Below are positions 24,927 to 31,921 of a stretch of 35,522 nucleotides of DNA, one piece after another; within the stretch, counting starts at the first letter, position 1, and every line of letters begins with the position of its first letter. The notes below the pieces were generated by a model that saw only the letters and a program-made list of their open reading frames with translations, had not been told where the DNA came from and made no database searches. Source of the DNA: a virus; the IMG/VR virus record IMGVR_UViG_3300034190_003502, positions 1-35,522 of that record; one strand, 5' to 3'. A program made the translations under genes and the position numbers.

Positions 24927-25342
24927 TCTTCTTCCTTTGCTGGCTTTTTACCAATGTGGTATTTAGGGATCAGTTCCCACTCGTTTTTGTTTTTATGGGA
25001 TAGAATTTTGATTCGTCGAAGTGATGTTACAGGATCGTCACATGAGGACGGTTCTACAATTTCACAGAGTCCCCACTCTGAAAGAAGACCCACGATTGCA
25101 TTTCGTCTGCCAACATCCTCTTCGCACATTTTTGATGGAAGACCATCAAGGGCAAAAAGTTCTTTGAAATGTGTGATGTAATATTTTCCTCTTTTATGTA
25201 AAATATGGCAAGACTGATAAAGTTTATTGCCTACTCTAGAGGACACACCGATTCTCGTTAATGTTTCTTTGATTTTTAGGAAGTCTTGAGGGTCAGAAAG
25301 ACGCACCTCGACCAGACTCTCCACTATTTTATCTGTGTCCAT
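24923..25342 (-). CDS. regA: RegA translational repressor
   Basis: This 139-residue homologue of T4 RegA (about 122 residues) represses translation of early mRNAs by binding at ribosome-binding sites. Recognisable stretches are RVGNKLYQSCHILHKRGKYY (36-55), THFKELFALDG and EEDVGRRNAIVGLLSEWGL. The tail is basic (KYHIGKKPAKEEE). It has the T4 position immediately after gp62, with a 47-nt leader that contains a CTAAATA motif and a small hairpin. GGAG precedes the ATG. In T4 RegA represses its own mRNA; the leader here may serve the same purpose, which is inference. Confidence 0.95.
   Translation of the reverse strand: MDTDKIVESLVEVRLSDPQDFLKIKETLTRIGVSSRVGNKLYQSCHILHKRGKYYITHFKELFALDGLPSKMCEEDVGRRNAIVGLLSEWGLCEIVEPSSCDDPVTSLRRIKILSHKNKNEWELIPKYHIGKKPAKEEE
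24960..24966 (-). promoter_or_regulatory. Candidate late-type promoter CTAAATA before the SNase gene
   Basis: CTAAATA lies 34 nt upstream of the SNase ATG, inside the 3' end of regA. The spacing matches the other candidates in this window. It would let the SNase and glycan genes be transcribed late, independently of regA. Confidence 0.3.
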
Positions 25343-25361
25343 TTCAACTCCATAATACTAA

Positions 25362-25382
25362 TGACAGATCACATCGCTGTCA
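25362..25382 (-). promoter_or_regulatory. Inverted repeat in the regA leader
   Basis: The leader between gp62 and regA contains TGACAG, a 9-nt loop and CTGTCA, a perfect 6-bp stem ending 19 nt before the regA ATG. No U-run follows, so it is not a convincing terminator. It could be an RNA hairpin for autoregulation or mRNA stability. A stem of this size can occur by chance, so confidence is limited. Confidence 0.35.
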
Positions 25383-25386
25383 CAAG

Positions 25387-25393
25387 TATTTAG
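25387..25393 (-). promoter_or_regulatory. Candidate late-type promoter CTAAATA before regA
   Basis: CTAAATA lies 45 nt before the regA start, overlapping the gp62 stop codon. It resembles the T4 late promoter TATAAATA and the CTAAATA form I recall from marine T4-like phages. Short AT-rich motifs arise easily, so it is a candidate only. Confidence 0.35.
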
Positions 25394-25767
25394 GAGACAG
25401 TCATTTTCAGAATATTCTCATGGATTTCATCAATTTGTTCGTCTGAAAGAACAGCGATAATCTCCAATGCCTTTTTTGACCCACAATTGTAAAATAATTT
25501 TATTGAATCGAGTCGAGGATCGGTTTCATTTTTTAGCCATTTGCTAAATCGCTTGCGTTTTCGAACAGAGTGTCGAAGATAATCAAACTGCATCTTTTTT
25601 TCTGCATTCGGCAACATATTCATTTCGTTCGCCTGCATGATCGTATCAGGAAAGTATGACAGACAACGATTCACCACAAAAGGGACATACTTTTTTTCAG
25701 CATGTTCATCAACAAGGAGATCGTCCTTGGAGTGATTAATCGCGTTCAAATACTCAGATAGTTTCAT
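25390..25767 (-). CDS. 62: Clamp-loader small subunit gp62
   Basis: This 125-residue protein matches marine T4-like gp62: LSEYLNAINHSKDDLL (3-18), PFVVNRCLSYFPDTIMQANEM (29-49), KKMQFDYLRHSVRKRKRFSKW (57-77) and a C-terminal LSDEQIDEI. With four gp44 subunits it loads the sliding clamp. It is shorter than T4 gp62 (187 residues), as in the relatives I know. It normally follows gp44 directly, but here a UGDH-like and a glycosyltransferase gene intervene. Its start overlaps the UGDH-like gene by 14 nt, which keeps it translationally coupled to the inserted gene. Confidence 0.93.
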   Translation of the reverse strand: MKLSEYLNAINHSKDDLLVDEHAEKKYVPFVVNRCLSYFPDTIMQANEMNMLPNAEKKMQFDYLRHSVRKRKRFSKWLKNETDPRLDSIKLFYNCGSKKALEIIAVLSDEQIDEIHENILKMTVS

Positions 25768-26611
25768 TTGCCTTTACCGCCGAGGCGTTCTTTGCCCAGT
25801 CCCAGTTGTTTCTGTATTGCATATTGTCCTTCCAGACAGATTCCAAAATACTAGGAGACACACCATGATCTTGCAAACTTTTAATCATCGCGTTTACGTC
25901 CTTTGGAAAACATGTGCCACCAAATCCATAGTCTCCGTCAGGACCGGGAACAGCCGTGTGTGATTTGCTGATTCTAGGATCAGACAAGACTCCCTCAAGA
26001 ACACGATTGTAGTCCAAACCCAACTTTTCGCCAAGCATAAAAATCATATTGAAAAAACCAACCTTAGTCGCAAGGAAACAGTTAGCCGTATACTTCACCA
26101 TCTCTGACTCACATGATGTCATGGTATAAACGGGAATGTCGGGAAAAACTCTCAAGAACAGTTCTTTTGCCATTTCGGAATATTTTTCTTCAATGTTATC
26201 TCTAAGATATGGTGATCCAATCACAGTCCTATCAGCGTTCACAAAATCATGCTTTGCATTTGCAGCGGTCAAGAACTCAGGACAGTGAACTAAGTTTCTC
26301 AAACGAAACTTTTTAGCCAGTCTTTTAGTCGTGCCAACCGGAACGGTAGACTTGAGCAGGATTACTTGATCTTTGTTTTGATATAATCTTTCCAAGCACT
26401 CTTCAACAATGCTGGTGTTTGCCTCACCACCAGTTTCACTTACCATCGGTGTGGGCAGGCAAATGAAAAGATATTTACAGTTTGCAACCTCATCAAAACT
26501 GTGTGTGGATGCGTCAGGATTGATATCATAGATCAAGGGTTTTTGATCACGGAAACCATAAGCCACCGCTCCACCAACAAAACCATTTCCAATAATTCCA
26601 ATGTCACTCAT
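25754..26611 (-). CDS. Short UDP-glucose/GDP-mannose dehydrogenase-like protein
   Basis: This 285-residue protein has the NAD-binding GIIGNGFVGGAV (5-16), STVPVGTT (88-95), the central KYTANCFLATKVGFFN (K173, N177) and catalytic GFGGTCFPKD (C234, D238). It would perform the two-step oxidation of a nucleotide hexose to a uronic acid. Usual family length is about 390-450; the C-terminal nucleotide-sugar-binding domain is missing. The stop at 25754 overlaps gp62 cleanly and there is no frameshift debris. A short form may be genuine in phages, or it may use a different substrate. It sits between gp44 and gp62 together with a glycosyltransferase. Confidence 0.87.
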   Translation of the reverse strand: MSDIGIIGNGFVGGAVAYGFRDQKPLIYDINPDASTHSFDEVANCKYLFICLPTPMVSETGGEANTSIVEECLERLYQNKDQVILLKSTVPVGTTKRLAKKFRLRNLVHCPEFLTAANAKHDFVNADRTVIGSPYLRDNIEEKYSEMAKELFLRVFPDIPVYTMTSCESEMVKYTANCFLATKVGFFNMIFMLGEKLGLDYNRVLEGVLSDPRISKSHTAVPGPDGDYGFGGTCFPKDVNAMIKSLQDHGVSPSILESVWKDNMQYRNNWDWAKNASAVKANETI

Positions 26612-27558
26612 TCAACACACTCTCTTTTCATTGACTCGTAGATACTATCATCATAGCCGCCACCAGTCCACATCTTTTTACCTTCATTCACACCAGTAAG
26701 TTCTGAGTAAACTGCTTCGTCAGGACAAGAAACCTCTTCATCAAATAAAAGTTTTGAGTAAAGTGACCATCTTCCCAAAGCCCATTTGAGGTATCCTAAA
26801 TTATGATTTACCAGTGGAGAGGATCTACCTTTTTCGAAAGCAAGACCACTGCCTACGCCAGCAAAATGAACGATTTTGTTTCCGACGTTAAAGTGAACAT
26901 TATTTTCAAATCCGTTGTCTAAAGACCCTTCGTGGGTTGTGCTGCCCCAATCCTTTTCACAAAGATATTTTACTTTTCCTCCTGCGTCAATGATAGAGAA
27001 AGTGACTGGATCAAAAAAGTCAAGAACTTCTCTGCCTGTTGGATCAACTCGTCCGTGACACATTTGTATAAAAAGTGAAAACTCTTGTTCTGGAATCTTT
27101 GTTGAATCCACACCAAAGGCGTAAGTTGAAATGGCATCAGGATGATTAGCATACTGTTTGTGACCACCTAAATTATGTTTATAGGCTCTCATCGGACCTG
27201 CGGCAGCATAACCATTATTTAAATGTTCGACGATTTCATCAATGCAGTTTTGTTTAAACAAAACGTCAGAGTCAAAGTGAATTATCTTTTTACCTGCACC
27301 CCAAAATCGAATGGCAGAGGCAAACGCAAGAGCCGTTCCTGCATGACCATGCTCCCAAAATCTATTGAAGTTTTGATCATCGGTGACATCAATCACCACG
27401 ACCTTTGGATTCTCCAAGACAGATCCCGCCTCTTCGATATCCTTTTTTGACATTACAATATGGATTGTTTCGTCGTGGTGTTGGAAGTATGAATCTAAAA
27501 ATGGGATCAGTAGTCTACCACAATTGAAAGCCTCGGTAAAAACAAAGAGGTCGCTCAT
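26608..27558 (-). CDS. GT-A fold glycosyltransferase-like protein between gp44 and gp62
   Basis: This 316-residue protein has the features of a GT-A transferase: LFVFTEAFNCGRLLIPFLDS (4-23), GKKIIHFDSDVLF with a DxD at 96-98, and downstream aromatic-rich loops (FFDPVTFSIIDAGGKVKYLC). I cannot assign a CAZy family. Its ATG overlaps gp44 by 4 nt and its stop overlaps the UGDH-like start by 4 nt, so it is expressed with the clamp loader. The pair with a nucleotide-sugar dehydrogenase suggests that it might use a UDP-uronic acid. No membrane segment or signal peptide is visible. Confidence 0.75.
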   Translation of the reverse strand: MSDLFVFTEAFNCGRLLIPFLDSYFQHHDETIHIVMSKKDIEEAGSVLENPKVVVIDVTDDQNFNRFWEHGHAGTALAFASAIRFWGAGKKIIHFDSDVLFKQNCIDEIVEHLNNGYAAAGPMRAYKHNLGGHKQYANHPDAISTYAFGVDSTKIPEQEFSLFIQMCHGRVDPTGREVLDFFDPVTFSIIDAGGKVKYLCEKDWGSTTHEGSLDNGFENNVHFNVGNKIVHFAGVGSGLAFEKGRSSPLVNHNLGYLKWALGRWSLYSKLLFDEEVSCPDEAVYSELTGVNEGKKMWTGGGYDDSIYESMKRECVE

Positions 27559-28496
27559 TTAAACATCGCCTCCATCATGATCTCGGTTAGACATGCCATC
27601 ATGTTGATCTCTGAATCAGCGACGAAAGCAGCCTTGTATTGATAGTTTGCCAAAATCAAGATGACCGCAGGGACAGACTGGGGCTTCAAGTAATCACTCA
27701 AGCCGTCATAAATTTTTCGATAGATTTCAGACTCATCATTGTTTGAGTTATCCACTACCCATCGACGCAACTTCGTGAACTCTTTGTTCTTCAAAATTTC
27801 CATCAAGGAATGAACACCCACATCACCAATCTCAGACAAGATGCCCGTATCGATGATTCCAGTCGCAGAATATCTCTGACACTCATTCAAGATTCGTCGC
27901 CAGTCGGGGCTGTGACGCATGATCAGTCTTGCGATAACTCTACCATCATACTCCACATTTTCGTCCGTTAGGATTTTCTCAAGTCTTTGCAAAAACTTGG
28001 AACCCATTTTCATTTGCTCTTCTTTGCTAAACTTGAAGTCAATACAAGTGCATCGGGAGTGTAGAGGCTCAATGATTCTGTTCTTAAAATTACAAGTCAG
28101 GACAAATCTACAGGTTGCAGAAAACTCTTCGATAAACCCACGAAGTGCTGGCTGAAAACTATTTGCGTTGGCATAGTCAAACTCATCAAGGATCACCACC
28201 TTTTTCCCTGCAATCAACGATTGTGTTGAGGCAAAGTCACGAATCCTTGTTCGTAGAGTGTCGATGTTGCCATCCTCCGAGCAGTTGATTTTGATGGAAT
28301 CGATACCCATCTCCTCACACATCGCCAGTGCCGCAGTCGTTTTTCCACAACCCGGACCACCAGATAGCATAAGATTTTGCATCTCACCAGAGTCAACAAT
28401 CGCTTGTAGTGTCTCCTTTAATTCCGGCGGCAAAATACAATCTTTGATTGTTTTTGGGCGATACTTTTCCACCCAAAGATATTGTTCTTTCATCAT
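27555..28496 (-). CDS. 44: Clamp-loader ATPase large subunit gp44
   Basis: This 313-residue AAA+ protein of the RFC/DnaX type has an N-terminal LWVEKYRPKTIKD (7-19), Walker A GGPGCGKTT (46-54), Walker B VVILDEFDYAN (100-110), sensor-1 VLTCNF (132-137) and the SRC arginine-finger motif (147-149). It loads the gp45 clamp onto primer-template junctions with gp62. Length is close to T4 gp44 (319). Its ATG overlaps the gp45 stop by 4 nt. Adjacent downstream are two sugar-related genes rather than gp62. Confidence 0.97.
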   Translation of the reverse strand: MMKEQYLWVEKYRPKTIKDCILPPELKETLQAIVDSGEMQNLMLSGGPGCGKTTAALAMCEEMGIDSIKINCSEDGNIDTLRTRIRDFASTQSLIAGKKVVILDEFDYANANSFQPALRGFIEEFSATCRFVLTCNFKNRIIEPLHSRCTCIDFKFSKEEQMKMGSKFLQRLEKILTDENVEYDGRVIARLIMRHSPDWRRILNECQRYSATGIIDTGILSEIGDVGVHSLMEILKNKEFTKLRRWVVDNSNNDESEIYRKIYDGLSDYLKPQSVPAVILILANYQYKAAFVADSEINMMACLTEIMMEAMFK

Positions 28497-29203
28497 AACA
28501 GTCCATTGTAAACAGAGTCACTGGTCACGGCAAGAATATAATTTGCCTCAATATCGGCGTGATTCATCTGAATCGCCAGAGTTTCATGGAGCAAGATTTC
28601 GTAGTCGCCCGGAAGAATCTTCAAGTTTTCTGATTTGATAAAAATCTTGAAGTTACAATTTTGCAACATTTCTTTCGGAGTCACTTCAATTTCATACTTG
28701 TTGGTCGTGTTTGCCTTCTCCTTATCAAATGCCACGATCTTCACCACGCCCTCGTCATTGGTAAACATGATGTCTGGGAGTTGAAGGACGGCAGAGGCTC
28801 TCAGAAGATCTGTGAGTTCTTGCTGTGGCAGATCAAAGGCAACCTTGACCTCTGGCATGGAGAGTTTAGAGGGGGGTCTACAGCCGTCTACGAGCCTCGT
28901 ATCAGCATAGTGGTATTTACAAGACTGGCGACCGGACGTAATCACACAATGATTTTCACCAAACACCACTTCTGCATCACTCAGGAGCGAATATGTGGAC
29001 AAAAATTGATTCAAATCATAGATTGCAAATTCTGTCGGGAAAGTTTCGTCAACTTTTGCTGTGAACATGATGTTTTTCTGTGGGGAAACTGTCACAAGTT
29101 CATTTCCCGGCATCACATGAACATTTGAGTTGATGCCTGCCATGCTTTTCAGAATGGCAACAGTTTGTTTTGTCAAATTCAATCCTTTATCCGTGATCGT
29201 CAT
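28493..29203 (-). CDS. 45: Sliding clamp gp45
   Basis: This 236-residue T4-type processivity clamp (T4 gp45 is 228) is recognised by length, position directly before gp44, and features such as LNLTKQTVAILKSMAGINSN (8-27), YDLNQFLSTYSLL (about 83-95) and FKIFIKSENLKILPGDYEI. It forms a trimeric ring for gp43, and in T4 also for late transcription together with gp55 and gp33. Its ATG overlaps the preceding 60-residue gene by 17 nt. The late-promoter-like motifs in this window would fit clamp-dependent late transcription. Confidence 0.93.
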   Translation of the reverse strand: MTITDKGLNLTKQTVAILKSMAGINSNVHVMPGNELVTVSPQKNIMFTAKVDETFPTEFAIYDLNQFLSTYSLLSDAEVVFGENHCVITSGRQSCKYHYADTRLVDGCRPPSKLSMPEVKVAFDLPQQELTDLLRASAVLQLPDIMFTNDEGVVKIVAFDKEKANTTNKYEIEVTPKEMLQNCNFKIFIKSENLKILPGDYEILLHETLAIQMNHADIEANYILAVTSDSVYNGLL

Positions 29204-29369
29204 AATATTCCTCTAAGTCTTCGGCTTTGATTTTGCCTGAGTTGATGTTTCGAATCATTTGTTGATCGGTGTTTCTCATTGATCGTTTAGCACTAAATTT
29301 TTCTCCACGATCCCGACCACCAAAGTTTTTACGGTCATTGTTTCTTTTATTGTGCTTCTTCTTTTTCAT
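29187..29369 (-). CDS. Small basic protein with acidic C-terminus, adjacent to gp45
   Basis: This 60-residue protein is strongly basic in its first half (KKKKHNKRNNDRKNFGGRDR) and ends in an acidic, aromatic tail (KAEDLEEYYDDHG). I do not recognise a family. It overlaps the 133-residue gene by 23 nt and gp45 by 17 nt, so it is likely co-translated with the clamp. The two-part charge pattern could fit a nucleic-acid binder with a clamp-binding tail, but this is speculation. Confidence 0.6.
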   Translation of the reverse strand: MKKKKHNKRNNDRKNFGGRDRGEKFSAKRSMRNTDQQMIRNINSGKIKAEDLEEYYDDHG

Positions 29370-29748
29370 CTTTCGCTAACTTTCTAATATTCTCCTTCAA
29401 ATCCTGAAAATCAGGTTGTGTGTCAGTATACACCGATAGGCAAGAGTTCACAAGGGCATCTAGCACACTTACGATACTTTTTCTTTTTTCGGTGGATAGG
29501 AAAGAATATTTTTTTTCTAATTCTTCATTTCCCTCAATCAAGTCATGCATTTCATTGAATGGTTGGGAAAAAGCAGAACAAACCATTTCACATTCTTTTT
29601 CTGTAATATCTCTTTTTTTAATAATTGATTCAAAGTCTGGCATCACAAATTCTTCATCATTTAGAATCCTCTGGTAAGCAGACTCAATATTCTCAGAAAT
29701 TTCTTCAATCAAATCAATGAGATATACTTCTCTTTGTTTTTCATTCAT
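29347..29748 (-). CDS. Acidic helical protein of unknown function
   Basis: This 133-residue protein is acidic and predicted by eye to be mainly alpha-helical (YLIDLIEEISENIESAYQRI; KRKSIVSVLDALVNSCLSVY). I recognise no domain. It lies between the GalE gene (1-nt overlap) and the 60-residue gene. The tight coupling to the gp45 operon suggests a phage core or accessory role that cannot be specified. Confidence 0.65.
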   Translation of the reverse strand: MNEKQREVYLIDLIEEISENIESAYQRILNDEEFVMPDFESIIKKRDITEKECEMVCSAFSQPFNEMHDLIEGNEELEKKYSFLSTEKRKSIVSVLDALVNSCLSVYTDTQPDFQDLKENIRKLAKDEKEEAQ

Positions 29749-30764
29749 TACTTAACCTTTTTGTATGCTTTGTATGCGGTCATTACAATTTCATCAAGAC
29801 TGTAAATAGGTTCCCAGCCTGTGGCTTCCCTAAACCTTGTCGAGTCTGCCAAAAGAATAGGCGGATCTCCTTTTCTTGCTCGCCCGTTCAAAATTTCCAT
29901 CTCAAACTCTGTGATACTTACGGCGGCTTTTACGACATCCCACACTGACGATCCTTTTGATGAACCTAAGTTGTAAGTTCCGATGATCTTCTCCTCTTTC
30001 AAGGCAATCATATGAGCGGATGCAATATCATATGGATGAACATAATCTCTAACACACGAACCATCTTTCGTGTCGTAATTAGTTCCGTACACCTCAAAAT
30101 CATTTTTTTCATCAATCACGCTGGCGAACAATTTTGGAACCAAGTTATGTTTTTTTCTCCATCTAACGTCTTGGATTTTGTTTCCAATATCGTTACCAGC
30201 GACGTTGAAAAATCTAAACGAAACATATCTAAAATTTGGATTCCGAAGCGAGTGCTTTCGAAGAATGGTTTCAACCATCAACTTTGATTCGCCGTACGGG
30301 CTGATAGGTCGGCAGGGTGTTTGCTCAGTCAGTTCAAGAATGTCCGCTTCTTTTGTGGTTCCGTAAACGGCAGCGGATGAAGAGAAGACAAACAAATTGA
30401 TATTGTGTTTTCTCATTCGTTCTAAAAGGATAAGAGTTTTGCCTACGTTGTTTTCATAATATTTCAACGGGTTGTCCATGGACTCTGGAACAGAGATATC
30501 AGCGGCACAATGAACGACGGCTTTGACATCGTTGTTTGTCATGATGCCATCCATATACACATCGTTTGAAATATCAGCGTTATAGACCTTAAGTTTTTTT
30601 CTTCGACTCAAACACTTTTGCAGATGTTTACACGCAGTGTCATCTCTATCAACGACGATCACTTCATGTCCAGAGTCAAGCAAGGAAAGTGTAATATGGC
30701 TACCAATATATCCTGCACCACCAGTAACCAAAACGGTATCACCTTTGTTTAGTTTCATTGCCAC
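29748..30764 (-). CDS. galE: UDP-glucose 4-epimerase (GalE type)
   Basis: This 338-residue extended SDR has VTGGAGYIGSH (13-23), FSSSAAVYG (127-135), catalytic YGESK (Y157, K161), FRFFNVAG and the GalE-typical DGSCVRDYVHPYDIASAH (233-250). Length equals that of bacterial GalE. It interconverts UDP-glucose and UDP-galactose and, in some members, the N-acetyl forms. It stands outside the main glycan block, between the conserved 177-residue gene (10-nt overlap) and two small genes before gp45. It may supply UDP-galactose to the transferases elsewhere in the window. Confidence 0.94.
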   Translation of the reverse strand: MAMKLNKGDTVLVTGGAGYIGSHITLSLLDSGHEVIVVDRDDTACKHLQKCLSRRKKLKVYNADISNDVYMDGIMTNNDVKAVVHCAADISVPESMDNPLKYYENNVGKTLILLERMRKHNINLFVFSSSAAVYGTTKEADILELTEQTPCRPISPYGESKLMVETILRKHSLRNPNFRYVSFRFFNVAGNDIGNKIQDVRWRKKHNLVPKLFASVIDEKNDFEVYGTNYDTKDGSCVRDYVHPYDIASAHMIALKEEKIIGTYNLGSSKGSSVWDVVKAAVSITEFEMEILNGRARKGDPPILLADSTRFREATGWEPIYSLDEIVMTAYKAYKKVK

Positions 30765-31288
30765 CAGTCCGGCACTTCACGGTTTTTCCATTTTGCGAAG
30801 TAAGCCTTTTCTCCTCTGTAGTAGTTTCGATAAGATTCGACAGGACACTCTACCTTATATTGATCCGGCATTGCAATAGCAAACTTTGTTTGTTCTTTCG
30901 AAGCAATATTGATAGGCTCACGATTAAAAAGATATTCAATCAGTGGTTGTGCTTTGTGCGTTTTTTCGTATCGGTGTGTGTATTCTCGACACAATGCCAG
31001 AGCGTGTGTCGCGTGCCATCGATAGTTCATGCGACTTTCCATCGTCCAGCGTGTGCATGGGTGATTGACAAACGATGCTTTCCAAAGTTTATCCTCACGT
31101 TCATCACTCAAACTCCATCGCTTGATTCGCCGTCCATTTTTAGTTTTATCGTAGTATTCGTCGCCGTCAAGAACACGATGGGAAGTGGATAGCATTTGAC
31201 CCGCTTCCAGAATCATTTTGACAACGTGCTTGTCCACCATTTGGTGTGCGGCACGAATGGGATGTTCGTCTACTGCGAAAATGTTCAT
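30755..31288 (-). CDS. Conserved T4-like phage protein of unknown function
   Basis: This 177-residue protein begins NIFAVDEHPIRAAHQMVDKH then VVKMILEAGQMLSTSHRVL, and continues with FVNHPCTRWTMESRMNYRW, then ALALCREYTHRYEKTHKAQP. I recall this His/Cys/Glu-rich pattern from conserved hypothetical proteins of marine T4-like phages. The histidines (H8, H15, H20, H37, H75) and C78 could bind a metal, and the DKHVVKM helix with a downstream NHPC may form an enzyme site. No function is established to my knowledge. It is the first gene after a 30-nt gap that separates it from the cargo-like genes upstream. Confidence 0.75.
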   Translation of the reverse strand: MNIFAVDEHPIRAAHQMVDKHVVKMILEAGQMLSTSHRVLDGDEYYDKTKNGRRIKRWSLSDEREDKLWKASFVNHPCTRWTMESRMNYRWHATHALALCREYTHRYEKTHKAQPLIEYLFNREPINIASKEQTKFAIAMPDQYKVECPVESYRNYYRGEKAYFAKWKNREVPDWWQ

Positions 31289-31318
31289 AGAAGCACTCTA
31301 CCATTCGTTTCCTTCCTG

Positions 31319-31921
31319 TCAAGGGTTTTCCACCCGAACACCTTTAGGATTTCCTAAAATAATCTTAAGAAGTTTTTTACCGCCAATGTTTCTTGTATAC
31401 CACCCTGTATAGTTTGGATATTTACCATCAGGATGTTTACCAATAAACGTAAATGATTTGCCCGGAAGAAGTTTTTGAATACTTTCCTCATCTCCGACAA
31501 ACGGAACATTTTTTCTAGTCATGAGAACATGAGCGAGAGCGTCACTGGCTTCTGCGTAGTTACCGGGAGTTTTCATCAACTTACCAAGTTTATTGATAAG
31601 AAATGCTTTTGCCGGTTCAGACCCATCGGACGCTGCACCAGTAAGTTTGTAGTTTCCTGCTTTAGTCTTACCAAACGTAGTGATGTCTGCGTCTGGGTCT
31701 TTGTCCACATTAGCGGCGAACCAGTCTGTGTGATTATCAGGAAGATCGGTTGACTTTTTAAAGTCTGGATAGCCTCCGATGTTTCTGTATGTTTTATCGA
31801 TCATGTTAAAGATATCATTTGTGATATCGTTGTTTTGTCCAAGCACGTTTGTAGGGATCTTGACAAACTTTCTGTTTGGTAGTGTGATCTCTTCATTTAC
31901 AAACTGTTTAAAAGATTTCAT
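31319..31921 (-). CDS. Candidate capsid-packaged protein with N-terminal targeting motif
   Basis: This 200-residue protein begins MKSFKQFVNE-EITLPNR. The first ten residues match the pattern of T4 internal-protein leaders (MKTYQEFI-type capsid-targeting sequence), which are cut after Glu by the prohead protease at an (I/L)xE-type site; here the site would be VNE. The remainder (FINMI-like helices, KAFLINKLGKLMKTPGNYAE, GKSFTFIGKHPDGKYPNYTG) matches no family I know. If packaged, it would be injected with the DNA and act early in infection. It overlaps the LamG-like gene by 4 nt (ATGA). Confidence 0.65.
   Translation of the reverse strand: MKSFKQFVNEEITLPNRKFVKIPTNVLGQNNDITNDIFNMIDKTYRNIGGYPDFKKSTDLPDNHTDWFAANVDKDPDADITTFGKTKAGNYKLTGAASDGSEPAKAFLINKLGKLMKTPGNYAEASDALAHVLMTRKNVPFVGDEESIQKLLPGKSFTFIGKHPDGKYPNYTGWYTRNIGGKKLLKIILGNPKGVRVENP

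Noticed and set aside
30755-31288. T4 endonuclease V (pyrimidine dimer glycosylase) for the 177-residue protein
   Set aside because: Size and His-rich helices are only loosely similar; the N-terminal Thr-Arg-Ile catalytic start of endonuclease V is absent.
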